From: Panorpa germanica
Taxonomy: Eukaryota > Arthropoda > Insecta > Mecoptera > Panorpidae
Direction: 5' to 3'
NCBI GenBank assembly: GCA_963678705.1
Contig: OY783203.1
Span: 29,494,535 to 29,558,534 of the forward strand
DNA: 64,000 bases
Shown here: positions 23,315 through 34,944 of the stretch, piece by piece
Numbering within the stretch: position 1 is the first letter of the stretch
Layout: every line of letters starts with the position of its first letter
Program-made: the position numbers and the translations under genes
The notes under the pieces: generated by a model
Database searches by the model: none
Seen by the model: only the letters and a program-made list of their open reading frames with translations
What the model was told of the DNA's origin: nothing

Positions 23315-23750
23315 GGCCTGTCGCACACTGCAGCGTATTTAAGCGAATTTTGACCGGACTTATACGCGCTCCTACGCTTTACCTATCTGAACCTTGTAAA
23401 TGTAATGAACTTTCGTACACTGCAAGTGACAAAACCGTCCGAATACGGGCGTTACGTAGCTCTCATACTGGAAGCAAATATCAGCGAATTTAAACCAAAC
23501 TAATCCTGAAAGGTGCTCCCTAACTGGAACGCTGGAAGGAGATATGAAAGAGAATGCAATAATCTCTTTCATAATAGTAGTGTATCGATAAAAATTAAAG
23601 TAAAAGTTTGCTCTCATGATAAATTATGTTAGTGTTAGTACGAAACAACTCCAATACACCCTACAGTACATAAGTTTGACTTGGCGTACTGTCGTATCGG
23701 TACGTGGTATGTATGTATTGTGAACATGCAAAGATACAGAATTCGATAAA
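23315..23750 (+). mobile_element. MITE-D (Harbinger-like), right end lost
   Basis: Starts 'ggcctgtcgcacactgcagc' directly after TTA, as in the full copy at 42690-43364. Body words 'gcgtatttaagcgaatt', 'tacgctttacctatc' and 'tagtgtatcgataaaaatta' are shared. The right terminus is not recognisable before the neighbouring MITE-B starts at 23773. Confidence 0.7.
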
Positions 23751-23772
23751 CATCTCTCTTTTGCCGACTTGC

Positions 23773-24358
23773 AATGGGCTTGTGTCGTATGTCTTAATTT
23801 CTATAAAAGTGTACTATATATTGATAAAGTGGGTTACTAGAACCTAAAATGTTAAATTATTTTTAATAATTCCTTATATGTTAAGAGATATTAACAATTA
23901 AAAAAGTCATTTTGTCTCTTTAGTTATTAAAGGGATTCAACGTTGTATACATTCCAATTGCATGTGACATCACAACCGCTGCCAACGTTATAGCTCATAA
24001 ATATCTGCTATATGTATTTATATATCAAAATAACAAATATTATTTACAGCTATTTCAAGAAACAATAAAATTCCAATATTATGTCTGCCTTAACAGGGTT
24101 AAATAAAATAAAAACTTATTATTCTTTGACTTGAGTTGATATTTCGACTACCAAATAACTGACGTTAAAATGCATTTCACGTCATACAAATATGGCCGAC
24201 CATTTCTAGCGCTAAAACTACAATTCAAATTTTTAATTGCTATATCTCCGTCAACATTTAGATATTTAATAAAATAAACACGCCAGTACACATTTATTAA
24301 CATCAATTTCAATTAACAATTTAAAAATCGACCACTAAAAAATGAGGACACGCCCATT
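23773..24358 (-). mobile_element. MITE-B, 586 bp
   Basis: Bounded by 'aatgggcttgtgtc' and the reverse complement 'gaggacacgcccatt'. The body is that of 35741-36363 in opposite orientation ('tagcgctaaaactacaattc', 'tatctccgtcaacatttag'). No coding content. Confidence 0.85.
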
Positions 24359-26532
24359 ATCTGTGGATTTATCTTTCACCGTAGATATTGAACGGTTAAG
24401 ATAGTTCAAAAGAAGCCTAAAAGGAAATTTGAAAACAAGGTAGCAGTAGTTTCTTAGGTGTTGAAAAGGCTGAACCCAAAAAGGTTGTAACTCTCTGTAG
24501 ATTGAAATTTTCTCCACCAATCAACTAGTTCAAAAAAAAATTCTTGATAAACTAACATACATAAAATAACAATCTCTTACTTATTATTGATAAAGCTATG
24601 TTAATGACAAGAAAAAGGAGCCGATGCCTTCTTAAAAAGATGACACATTACGCGAACAAGTTTAATAACCTATTTACAATAATATGGTTTTATTTTTCAT
24701 TTTCAGAATATAAAGGAAACAATATTCAATATAGTTTAACAACATTTAAGTATTTAATTAAAGATACTCCTAGTCTGTACCTGCGGGAGTTCGTCTATTC
24801 GTCTATTCGTCTAATCATTCGACGGCGAATGAACGACGGTCTGCCATTGTCTGTCTTATTGTTGTTCTGTCTTTGCGGTTGATCTTGTAACAGTGAGTCA
24901 ACGTGTAGCACGCTATTATTTATTTATTTAAAGTAAATTAATCCAATTAACTACACTGTGAACTTAGTCATAATTCACAACATCACTGAACAATAAGTTA
25001 AATGACTGTTTGGTAATTATAATGATTTATTAGCAGCAGAAGAATTAAGGCTGCTAAGCTACTCGTTTATTACTTAAGATTTCTTAAAGGTTAAAGATTA
25101 ATCTTAAGATTTATTATTAAGAAAGGTTATTCTAGAATGGTGGAATTCTGGTGGTCTAGAATTTTTGAAAGTATAATCTTTTAAGAATATACTGTTAAAT
25201 TTTTGTAAGGATATTGCCAATAGTTTCGTTTCTACAGCCGTTTTAGCATATATCAATAGCCATATAGCCATAGCATAGCTATAATTTTAATCTCATTTGT
25301 TGTAGAAAGAACTATTCAACCGAATCGTCAGAAATTTTAATATGTTATTCATGACATCAATAGCTATCGTTGGCACTAGAATGATTTTTTTAGTTCAATA
25401 ATTTCGTATATTTTTCATTAAATAACTGGTAAAAAATCCAGTTTTTAGTCAATTTTCAATAATTTTTTTTCTCTAGTTCCGACCATAACTGAACTCATAC
25501 TAATTAATAATTTTCTTGGTTTTTATTATTCAGATAAATAGAAGAGCTAAAATCGGCAACACCGTCCAGGGCCAATTTTTTGGCAGAGTCTACTTCAGCG
25601 TCATTTTTAACATATTTAACAATATTTTTAAATTGAAAAAAAGATTGTTTTATATGTAGACTAAGTGTAATAATAAGACTAAAAGTTAAAATATCGTTTT
25701 TAAGTATTTTTATTATAAAAAAACAATCCTCAAAATAGCTCAAATTTTCGACCTCTAGACCATGATAAGTTTAAGTATAATTCATTGTGTAGCAGTTTAC
25801 CGCAAGAACAACTTATTAATATGTAATTTTTCGCGTAAGTGCAAAAAAATTTAACTGGGTATTAAAATTTGAATAAAATTCTAATTAACATAATTTTAGA
25901 TCAAAGATTTATCAAATTTGCACGTTGTTTTCATAAGCCAAGGTACTATTCTATACCGTATTAGCTTCAGTTCAATCTGTATTTTCTTTTCAGGCCGTTG
26001 TAGAATTTAATTATAAGGATGAGGGGCGGAAGCGCAGGAGGCCGTTATTAAAATAACTTATAACTTGAGACGAGACGTTAAATATAGGAAGTCGAGGAAG
26101 TAAAATATTTTAATTTCAAACTGGAATAAAAATTTAAAATTAAATTACAAATTAGTTGCTTTGTGACGGGACAAACGCTAGTATATATAAAAAACCGTTG
26201 ATTTCGGGTAAAATAAGAAACATTAAAGGTCTTGGTTACGTCAATACTTAAAAGCGATTCTAAATCTTTTAACATACTTCGACAGTGTCTTAAGGAATTC
26301 ACCGAGAACTATTTTCATCTGTGTTTTCTCTTCAGTAGGCTTTCACTTTTCACTGATAATCGCACGAGTGTGTCAATTGAAACTGCGTGGGCGTTTAACA
26401 TTGTATTATAGTGATTTATTACATACAAGAAAGCTGACTTTGTATTACGTTTTAAATTCTTTTTTTTCTATTTCACTAGAAAAGAATTTTCAATCAGAAA
26501 GGATTTTCTTTACAGTTTATATTGGTTTATAA
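24359..26532. other. AT-rich intergenic DNA
   Basis: Several frames of 60-94 codons occur (24598-24882 plus, 25504-25743 minus, 26078-26302 minus), but none has recognisable motifs, splice context or conserved composition. No repeats with defined ends seen. Confidence 0.35.
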
Positions 26533-26677
<145 letters not shown>

Positions 26678-26919
26678 AATATATACGAACTTTTACTCTT
26701 TATACTTTTTGAACTGAACCACCTTCTCAGCTCTAGTACGAGTATATCTCCTTACATTTGTAAAATTTAATCTGATCATATTCAGATTGGCAAAATAGCC
26801 TCCTCTTATTTGGTTAAAACAATTCTTTTATGCAAAAAAAAAATAATTCTGGACATTTATTTTCATCAAGGATAAAATAATTCAACTTTAAGATTCACAA
26901 ATTTAATAAAATATAAAAT

Positions 26920-27180
26920 TGTGACAAGGTCTTAAGCGGTGTGACGTCACATGCAGCATTAAAAATATAATTTTTAGTGTAAAAAATACAGCTACATAAT
27001 TTCTTGAAAAAAATATAAATTTCACTGAGATCTAATAATAAAGGTTCTTTCATTCTGAGAACAGTGAAATATAAAAAAAAATAGTTATTAATTATTATCC
27101 AAAAGGTGACAAGGACGGGAAGGGGGAGAGGGTTCTAAATAGCAAGAAATGTGTGTGGCGTAATTTATGGATGGCCCCTA
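26920..27180 (+). repeat. Dispersed repeat with 'gtgtgacgtaatttatg...gcccct' motif
   Basis: Contains two related units: 'gtgacaaggtcttaagcggt' with 'tgtgacgtcacatgc', then 'ggtgacaaggacgggaaggg' with 'ggcgtaatttatggatggcc'. Related words appear at 2810, 5985, 36450, 45900, 46070, 49065 and 54880 (inverted). Class not established; no frame or terminal repeats visible. Confidence 0.45.
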
Positions 27181-28489
27181 ACGCCAAGTTATAAAACTAT
27201 GAACGATAAAAAAAAACATTTTATAAAAATAAAATAATATTTGTAAATAAATATGAGAAAACACCTTGCGTATATAATAGCTGCCAAAGGTCATGTTGAT
27301 ATCGTAAACCAAATGCCAAAAAATATTGGCACAGTTCCAAAAATTTGACTGAAACCAAGTCAAATAATTTAAATGATTTTTAATGATATAATGAATGCAT
27401 GAGGATAATATAAATAAAATAAATTTTCTTTATAGTTTCGTTTTTTCATCTTCTTTTTTTAATTTATTTAATCTTTTGTTGCAACATATTAAATAAGTAA
27501 ATAAAAGATATTTAAAACCACACCGTTGCCTAATAAGTTTATGATTGTGTAAATGTATAATCAATTAATTTGATTAAACCTAATAAATGTATCACTGGTG
27601 TGAAAATCGAACCCACAGACGGAAACACTTAGTTACTGCGCCATCATATTTTATTTATCACCCACATAAAATAAAAGGAAAATTTCTGTAATATTTTTAC
27701 CTAATGTGCGTTTTGTTAATGATTGAAGCACTAACTCAATTTTGTTTTCAATATCTTTATATAAATGTGAACTACACTTAAAATCTTTTACTGCTACATA
27801 TTAAACTAATACATTATTACTTTAATATTTTGAGGAAACATTTCTATTTACGTCTGAAAATGTAAATTTATGTCGAAACAAAATTCTATTCATATAATCA
27901 AAATAAAAACCACTAGATTAATCTAATAAATTTATACACAAGGAAAACTTGCTAAATAAACCTTAGATACATGTTCCAGTGCTCAGTGGGAACTAAATGA
28001 TTTTTGCTTAAAACAATTAACGTCGAAAAAAGAGCAAAAGAAGTGTAAAACTGTGACAGTGATGGAGTGGAGATGCACTGTGAAAAGAAAACACCATAAG
28101 CTCAAGCTGTTTTACTTCTTTTTTTGTTTTTCTAGCCGTTTATCAACTTGGTTCATATTCGATAAGTCAGTTTGTATCTTGTTCGTTTAAGAGCTCTATT
28201 TAGTAATTTTGTGTTATATTTCTTTTAAAGTCTACTTAAAGTCGGCTGATAACTTTGGGTAAACGTAAGTAGGCAAATTTAGAAAATATGACTCGCCTAA
28301 TTTAACAGACGCGCTTAAAAATTTACAAAATTTTAGTTTAAATATTGATGGGGTCATCAATCATGGCATCCTTGGAGTTTAATGTTGAGTTCTTTCTCAG
28401 ATGGCCGCATATATTTTGACAGTGACATGTAATGTATTATAGTATAGGTTAACTAATGCATATTTATTAAACGTATAATTAATTAAATT
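27181..28489. other. AT-rich intergenic DNA with one tRNA-like scrap
   Basis: 27599-27650, read on the minus strand, has 'ggcgcagtaactaagtg' followed by a B-box-like 'gggttcgattttcac'. It lacks a foldable acceptor stem and is probably a SINE head, not a tRNA gene. The rest is unassigned. Confidence 0.35.
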
Positions 28490-28590
28490 GGGGACAACCA
28501 AACCCAGAAACTACAACACTGGTCTGGAAATTAAATACGAAGACACAGCTTGCATTAGGAATTTATAATCTTGGCCACGTCGACATTTTA
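28490..28590 (-). mobile_element. SINE relic
   Basis: Minus strand: 'ccagaccagtgttgtagttt' followed by 'ctgggtttggttgtcc', corresponding to the middle of the copy at 57770-57960. Confidence 0.5.
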
Positions 28591-28613
28591 TTTCTAGCAA
28601 TTTCATTCAAAAT

Positions 28614-28997
28614 ATAATGTTACACTCGTTTTGCAAAGAGAAAAGCATTAAATACTGGGAAAATAGAGAGACAAGAGTGTGCAGGTTGTGCTGGAAAGAG
28701 ATAGAAACGCTGGAGCACATTAAGTATTAATGTGAGAAAAGAGTAAAAAGTGAAAAGAAGATCGTGCAGTTGTTGGAGGGAGGCAGTGATGGGAAGCGGT
28801 GGATGGCGGAAATAGAGAAAAGAAGTGAAGAAGAAAGAGAAGAAAGGGCAGAGTAGACATAGGAGAGAGAATAGCAGGAATAGCTGTTTTGTTTGTATTT
28901 TTATTGTTTCTTTTGGAATGATATGTAATTTAATGATTTAAGGCGGAAGAATGGCAAAAACAGTACAGTAAAGTAATAATGTTACACTCGTTTTGCA
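28614..28997 (+). mobile_element. 5'-truncated non-LTR retrotransposon with 22-bp target-site duplication
   Basis: The body 28636-28975 encodes the C-terminal end of a reverse-transcriptase protein: 'CRLCWKEIETLEHIKY', a stop, then 'VQLLEGGSDGKRWMAEIEKR', followed by a short 3' UTR. Identical 22-bp direct repeats at 28614-28635 and 28976-28997 ('ataatgttac...cgttttgca') are the target duplication. The element is dead. The perfect flanks suggest a fairly recent insertion relative to other relics here. Confidence 0.88.
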
Positions 28998-29811
28998 CTT
29001 TAAATTTACATTAGTAAAGTTATTTATATCTTCTATTGTAAAATAATTATTGTTTCGTGAATTCAACGTATTTATTGATAAGAATAAGACCCTGTGCAAA
29101 ACGAGGGCGATATTTTTATGAATTTTGAACGCCGCTATTTATGAATTGAATACTGTCGGTGTTTCCGATCACAGGGGCGATCAATTTACATCGCAAATCA
29201 ACATGAGATAGGATTAAAGGAGCCTTTAATTAACTCTCACAGCTTCGTTAATAGATATCTAATGACCCCTGGGGGTTACAATTATAGAGCTTTGATACTG
29301 CGTTTGATATCAAACTAATATCAAACAGTAGCACATAAGAATGACTGTTGTTAGTACGTTATAATTATTAATTGATTGTTAATTGTTAATTACAAAATTA
29401 CCTTCAGGTATTTCATTCAAAGATTTGTTCACTAATTAATATTCTTTGAATGTCGTTAACAAGTAAACACATCAGTTAGTTTTACAACACCTTATTTAAC
29501 TAATAATTATATAATTAGTAGATTAATTTCTAAAATGGATTATGTTTAGTGTCTAATTATATGTAAATGATATAACCTCAAAATCAAATCCTTTATTTGT
29601 TGGAACAAATGTATCGGTTAAAGTACACTGTTAAAAATAACTTCATTGCAATTCTGGAGCATTTTGTTAAACCATGGTTTTGAAAAAAATACCAATCTAC
29701 CAATATACCAGTACATTTTAATAGATTCAAACAAAAATTTAAATAATGTATCTTAAAAATAATTAATATATTCGGTTCTTAATTTTAAAATACATTTCTA
29801 TTAAATCTATA
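28998..29811. other. AT-rich intergenic DNA
   Basis: No gene, RNA or bounded element recognised. Confidence 0.35.
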
Positions 29812-30186
29812 CCCAGTAAACAATTTGGTGAAGTGTCCTATTTGGTGAAGTTCGAGTCACTCGTACAATTCTATTCTAACGCTTTACAAGTTCTCTACCT
29901 GTCACAGATTTTGTGTTAGTTTTTCATAATAATATTCTTTCTTTTTCCAACATCATTCATTAAGTATTTCTGTTTCTTTCCCACATGGGTATATTTTTAT
30001 TATCCGGTCATAAATCATAAACCTACTCCGCTTTTAATTCAGCAGTGAACCGTCGTTGCAATGTCTGTAGCTCATAACAAGGACCTTTCCTTTGAACGAC
30101 TGAATAGAAAACGAACACGTTCCAGACAAAAAATTCATGATACGTAATAAAAATTAAGTAGAATTTACTCCAAAATGTTTACTGGG
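29812..30186. mobile_element. MITE-A, long form, 375 bp
   Basis: Terminal inverted repeats 'cccagtaaacaatttggtg' and the reverse complement of 'ctccaaaatgtttactggg', flanked by TA on both sides (29810-29811 and 30187-30188). No coding content. The TA target suggests mobilisation by a Tc1/mariner-type transposase. Confidence 0.85.
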
Positions 30187-30327
30187 TAATTAAGTCTATT
30201 AAATAACGAGTTCTTATTATTATTATAGCTATAATAATATAGATAGCAAAACATGAAACAGTACATGGCCTGTTGCAAGACGATCATGTTTAACTTAGAG
30301 CAACTTTAGCTTCCAAAGAACATATGT

Positions 30328-30689
30328 CCCAGTAAACATTTGGGAGAAATTGCATAACTAGGAGAAGTTTCAGTAAAAAAAGATGTCACCTATAAAAAGA
30401 AATTGACAAAACCTTTCATAAGAATATTTTTTCTCTTTCCAACATCGTAAAGATCGTTTCGCCAGCAAATCTTAGAAAAAGAAACAAGATATATCTGTCT
30501 CTGTTACACTTTAATGGTTTATTTGCAACTTCATTCAATACTGGTACGGTAGTGAGGCCAGGTGAAGTGATTTTGCCATTTGTAGTTCATTTGCTTGAAC
30601 GAGTGAAATCAAATTGAATTGTTTCATGACAAAACGATCATACGCATCTTCATTATGATGTCAAAGTGACTCCAAAATGTTTACTGAGG
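30328..30689. mobile_element. MITE-A, long form, 362 bp
   Basis: Ends 'cccagtaaacatttggga' and 'tccaaaatgtttactgagg'. Shares the internal words 'ttacactttaatggtttatt' and 'ggtacggtagtgaggcca' with 53828-54146. Confidence 0.8.
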
Positions 30690-31052
30690 TTAATATACAC
30701 CACTGATTGCGTTGTAGTGGACAGCTAGGTCCGGCCAGGACCATATCTCGGGTAATCATTTTATAGGGTCACCAAATTCATAAATTTTATTATTTACTGT
30801 TATAATTTGTCATATTGTATAATTGTGCAATATTTACATACTCTTAGAAGTCTCAGAATATAAGATAACTGGTTTTAAAGATTTTGGGGATGTTTGGTAA
30901 ATTCAAACAAAATTTTTTTTTTTTTCAATGTACAACTTCAACTGAGTCTACGTCTCAATCAATCAATCAAATTACACAAAATAATCCAAATCTTCATGGC
31001 GGACACTATTTCATCATCCACCCTGTATTTAGTGCTTCAAAATTATTTATGA

Positions 31053-31220
31053 AAACGATCACATCGACTGTGAAACCGGAAAAACCGCAGACCGTGATTC
31101 TAAAGCACTTTCCCAGATTAACAAAACCCACGATATTGAAAGATTAAAGAAAGGTCTGAATCCTGTTTCCACCTCCGTAATACTTGTAGTTACAGACTTA
31201 CCGAGTTCAAATTGTAAAAT
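31053..31220 (+). pseudogene. Possible degenerate coding relic
   Basis: A plus-strand frame beginning D-C-E-T-G-K-T-A-D-R stays open for about 58 codons to a stop near 31236 and reads like protein ('SQINKTHDIERLKKGLNPV'). Two other open frames overlap: 30884-31147 plus and 31059-31319 minus. No family recognised; at best a fragment of a retroelement or processed gene. Confidence 0.25.
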
Positions 31221-31329
31221 GGATATAATTGTGTGGTAAGAAACTTTCTGCCAGGGGCGTGCTATAAAATATTGACATCTGGATGGAAGGAAAGTATTAC
31301 CAAAGCATCCAAGCTTCAACTTCGATGAA

Positions 31330-31425
31330 GTTAAATTGATTTTGTATATACATAATCATAAACTTATTAGACAGTGGTGTAGCATACATACAGGAAAGCC
31401 ACGACACTACAAAAACTGCCAACAT
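31330..31425 (+). repeat. SINE tail fragment
   Basis: 'gttaaattgattttgtatat' and 'cataaacttattagacagtg' match the 3' half of the SINE copies at 54148-54260 and 57770-57960. It directly abuts the MITE-A starting at 31427. Confidence 0.5.
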
Positions 31426-31426
31426 A

Positions 31427-31664
31427 CCCAGTAAATAATTTGGTGAAGTGTCTTTTTGTGACGTTTCTATCACTATTGCACTTCAATTATAGTTCGCATC
31501 AACTTTATCTTCATTTATACTTCGACAGGTGGAATGGTTTAGTCATTTGTTGCCTTTGAAATAGACATTTCATATGAACGACTGTGAGAAAGTGAACTCT
31601 TTCATGACAAAAAAATCATGCATCTTCAATATGATGGCAAAGTGATTCCAAAATGTTAACTGGG
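31427..31664. mobile_element. MITE-A, short form, 238 bp
   Basis: Ends 'cccagtaaataatttggtg' and 'ccaaaatgttaactggg', flanked by TA (31425-31426 and 31665-31666). Internal sequence as in 18043-18281, opposite orientation. Confidence 0.85.
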
Positions 31665-31888
31665 TAGTAAGAGATCGTCGGTGATAGGGCTCAGCATCAA
31701 TAAATTCTGATTTGTTATTTAATCCGACCCCCGTAATACTTCTAGTACCTCAATCCTGGTCTAGACGTCCTGCCCTTTTTTCACCTTCCTTAAGATAAAG
31801 AAGGCCATACTTTCTTCTTTTTTAGCCGTTTTCTTAATTTCATGTTTGACCTATAATATTTGGAGTTAGGTTATTTAGGAAGGAGCTT

Positions 31889-32470
31889 ATGCAGATTTTA
31901 GTGGACGCTTTCAGGTTTGAAAATAACGGACCCTCCGTGGAAAGGTGCGCAGCTGGAAGCATGGAGCAGTTGTGCTGCCATTCCATTGAAGGTCAGTTGT
32001 TAACTTCATTCGAAAAATGTACAGCGGCAGCAGGAAATCTGAAGATGTTAATGAAAATTATAAGAAAAGAATTGTCGTTGGAATAAACAGTGATTTGTCA
32101 GTCTTTTATGTATGGATTGTATTTCAAATTCACAATAAAATGTTGTTTTACAGGAAATGAAATTTGTAGAAGGCGCTCAGGTAGTAAGGTAACGCTTAAG
32201 TTAGTTTATAGCAAGTTCCCTACAAACAATTTTGATCGGAATCCAATTATAAGCGAATTGTATCACTCTGAATGGTGATTGGAATCCTATTAGACATTAG
32301 TGTGACGTTACATGAAGCTTTGGACAGCATGTCTGCACCGGCCGGAACGCTCCGTACCCCCTCTGATTGCCTTCCTAATACTTTCCAAACAAGGTTTGCC
32401 GAGGTGCAAGTCGTGGTACTACCCAGTACTACCACATATGTTCTCCCGAACACTGTTTGACTACTGTCTC
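31889..32470 (+). other. GC-richer region with two short protein-like frames
   Basis: A 65-codon frame at 31889-32086 ('SMEQLCCHSIEGQ', 'SFEKCTAAAGNLKMLMKII') and a 62-codon frame at 32272-32460 ('ALDSMSAPAGTLRTP', 'EVQVVVLPSTTTYVLPNTV') lie in a patch with balanced base composition unlike its surroundings. A minus-strand frame overlaps the second. They could be worn exons or a retroelement scrap. No family recognised and no confident splice sites. Confidence 0.3.
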
Positions 32471-32544
32471 ACCGCTCTCTGATACGAGATTGCTAAGATA
32501 CGACAAATTGTTTGTAGGGCTAGCACACTACATTGCAGTAGAAA

Positions 32545-32742
32545 GTGATGAACTATAAAAGTAACAATAAAAAAGTTATTAATAGAAGATGTAGATATTA
32601 TTATCCACAAAAAAGCTCTTTACAAAATTTTTGTGGAAGTTATAGCTTAAAAAAAAGAACCTTACAACATCCTTATTTTTAAAATGGGAGCTTTAATTTA
32701 ATATAATCAAGGTATTTTTATTGACAATTTTCTGTGACTTTG

Positions 32743-32799
<57 letters not shown>

Positions 32800-32992
32800 G
32801 AACTATAAAAGTAACAATAAAAAAGTTATTAATAGAAGATGTAGATATTATTATCCACAAAAAAGCTCTTTACAAAATTTTTGTGGAAGTTATAGCTTAA
32901 AAAAAAGAACCTTACAACATCCTTATTTTTAAAATGGGAGCTTTAATTTAATATAATCAAGGTATTTTTATTGACAATTTTCTGTGACTTTG

Positions 32993-33045
<53 letters not shown>

Positions 33046-33462
33046 GAACTATAAAAGTAACAATAAAAAAGTTATTAATAGAAGATGTAGATATTAATAT
33101 CCACAAAAAAGCTCTTTACAAAATTTTTGTGGAAGTTATAGCTTAAAAAAAAGAACCTTACAACATCCTTATTTTTAAAATGAGAGCTTTAATTTAATAT
33201 AATCAAGGTATTTTTATTGACAATTTTCTGTGACTTTGGGTATATATATATATATATATATATAGTGATGAACTATAAAAGTAACAATAAAAAAGTTATT
33301 AATAGAAGATGTAGATATTATTATCCACAAAATAGCTCTTTACAAAATTTTTGTGGAAGTTATAGCTTAAAAAAAAGAACCTTACAACATCCTTATTTTT
33401 AAAATGGGAGCTTTAATTTAATATAATCAAGGTATTTTTATTGACAATTTTCTGTGACTTTG

Positions 33463-33507
<45 letters not shown>
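32545..33507. repeat. Four-copy tandem repeat (about 245-bp unit) punctuated by (TA)n
   Basis: Units start at 32545, 32795, 33041 and 33265, each with 'gtgatgaactataaaagtaa', and each ends in a TA tract of different length. The unique part is nearly identical between copies (for example attatt/attaat and aaaaaagc/aaatagc differences). Each unit contains a 10-bp inverted repeat, 'tccacaaaaa' / 'tttttgtgga'. The high identity indicates recent amplification. The 61-codon frame at 33217-33402 is repeat-derived. Confidence 0.97.
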
Positions 33508-33509
<2 letters not shown>

Positions 33510-34039
33510 CATAAGTATTCATGGTAATATTTGTAATTTACTGATAATACTTTTAAAATTCATCCAACAATAATTTATATTTTATAAATTTTAAACCTCT
33601 CTAATATAAAATATGTAATATTATGTTGTTCATACTTTAGGATTCCTAAAGTACCCTATTTAGATGATAAACAAAAAGGAAATGATACTTAACGGAATCC
33701 CAAGCTCCTCGTGCACAAGTATTCCCAAGTTTTACCGTAACGCAAGAAGTAGAACTAGTCACAGCCCTAGGAGTTAGGGGTTAGGACCTACCCCACTTGA
33801 AACCTCGTGAAACGGGTGCTTGGTACAATATCTAATATGTTAAAAGGGAAGGGTGGACGATACAGACGGGTTGGGTATTGGATAGGGAAAGAGGAAAATA
33901 AAGAGCAACAATGATAAGAGGATATTGCTCTTGCTTTTCCTGAAGCATGTGAATATTAAAAAACACTGATTCTGTTTTTACCTTAGAAGGAAACAATCAG
34001 AAAATATGTAAATTTTTAGTAAAGTAATGTAAAACTGAC
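33508..34039. other. Intergenic DNA
   Basis: No gene. A GC-richer patch around 33690-33850 is unassigned. Confidence 0.35.
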
Positions 34040-34700
34040 GGTTACAATTTTTATTGTAATGTTTTTGCCATTAGGCACTACATTCTTCCGCCTTAAATCC
34101 ATAAATTACATTCCAATTCCAAAAGAAAAAAACCTACACCTCTTGTCTTCTTTGTCTCTTCGTCTCTTTGTTACTTCATATTAAAATCACTTCAGCTCTG
34201 GCGTTACTTTCTTTCCCCGTTCCTTTTCTCTATTTCCGCCATCCACTTCTTCCCTTCACTGCCTTCCTTTAATAACTGCACAATATTCTTCTCGCTCATT
34301 ACCTTTTTTTGACAAGAAAACTTAATGTGCTCCAGTGTTTCAAACTCCGTTCCGCACACTCTACACATCCTTTCGTCGCTATTTGCCCAGTATCTGTTTC
34401 CTTTCTCCTCGTTTCCCAATCTAAATTTGGCAATTCTTCTCATGTTTTTTGTGTCTTTTTCTCTTAAGTAATGTGGTATCTCTCTCTCCCCCAAATCCTT
34501 TAATATCTTGTGTTGTAATTGCTTTTTTCGATTTTTTCCATTCTTTTTTGTTGCTGTATCTCCTTGACCCTTCTCCTTAGCTCATCTTCCACACTTGTGT
34601 CTCTTTCTCTTCTTCTCTCTGCCTCCTCAATCGCCATTCCATTCCTTTCATAATACTCCTATCTCTTTTTCGGGACTCCTCCCCCCCCCCCCCCTTCCTT
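34040..34700 (-). mobile_element. Non-LTR retrotransposon, 5'-truncated, minus strand
   Basis: The longest open part (34204-34494) encodes 'REIPHYLREKDTKNMRRIAK', 'FRLGNEEKGNRYW', the zinc-knuckle-like CRVCGTEFETLEHIKFSC and 'EGKKWMAEIEKR', the typical C-terminus after the reverse transcriptase of these elements. Upstream coding sequence continues in other frames to about 34690, and the 3' UTR ends near 34040. Relatives are at 28636-28975, 38937-39675, 58100-58590, 61656-62090 and 13975-14135. Confidence 0.8.
34681..34694. repeat. Poly-C tract, 14 bp
   Basis: Uninterrupted C run near the 5' edge of the retrotransposon relic. Confidence 0.9.
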
Positions 34701-34753
34701 CTTTCTTCTCTCCTCCTTTATTTTCTTTAAAATTTGGTTTCAGCGCTGCTCAT

Positions 34754-34944
34754 TTTAAATCGATAGAAAAGCGCAATATTTCCGTGAAAAGTGGTGATAT
34801 TTTTATTTTAACCTAAAATACAAACTCTGAGGTTAGTAGTGAAACACAATATCTGCCAAATATTTCCGAAATATTGCGTTTTTTCATCGATTTAAAATGA
34901 CCGCTCTTGTTGAAATATCCATAAAATAACCGCTCTTCTTTAAA
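34754..34944. mobile_element. Hairpin element, copy 2, with two minisatellite units
   Basis: 27-nt arms at 34754-34780 and 34870-34896 enclose an 89-bp core that is the reverse complement of the core in copy 1 (940-1026). Only about two of the 29-bp units follow, at 34897-34944, compared with about 23 in copy 1. Confidence 0.8.

Noticed and set aside
27599..27650. tRNA gene candidate
   Set aside because: Only the B-box region is tRNA-like and no acceptor-stem pairing is found; more likely a SINE head.
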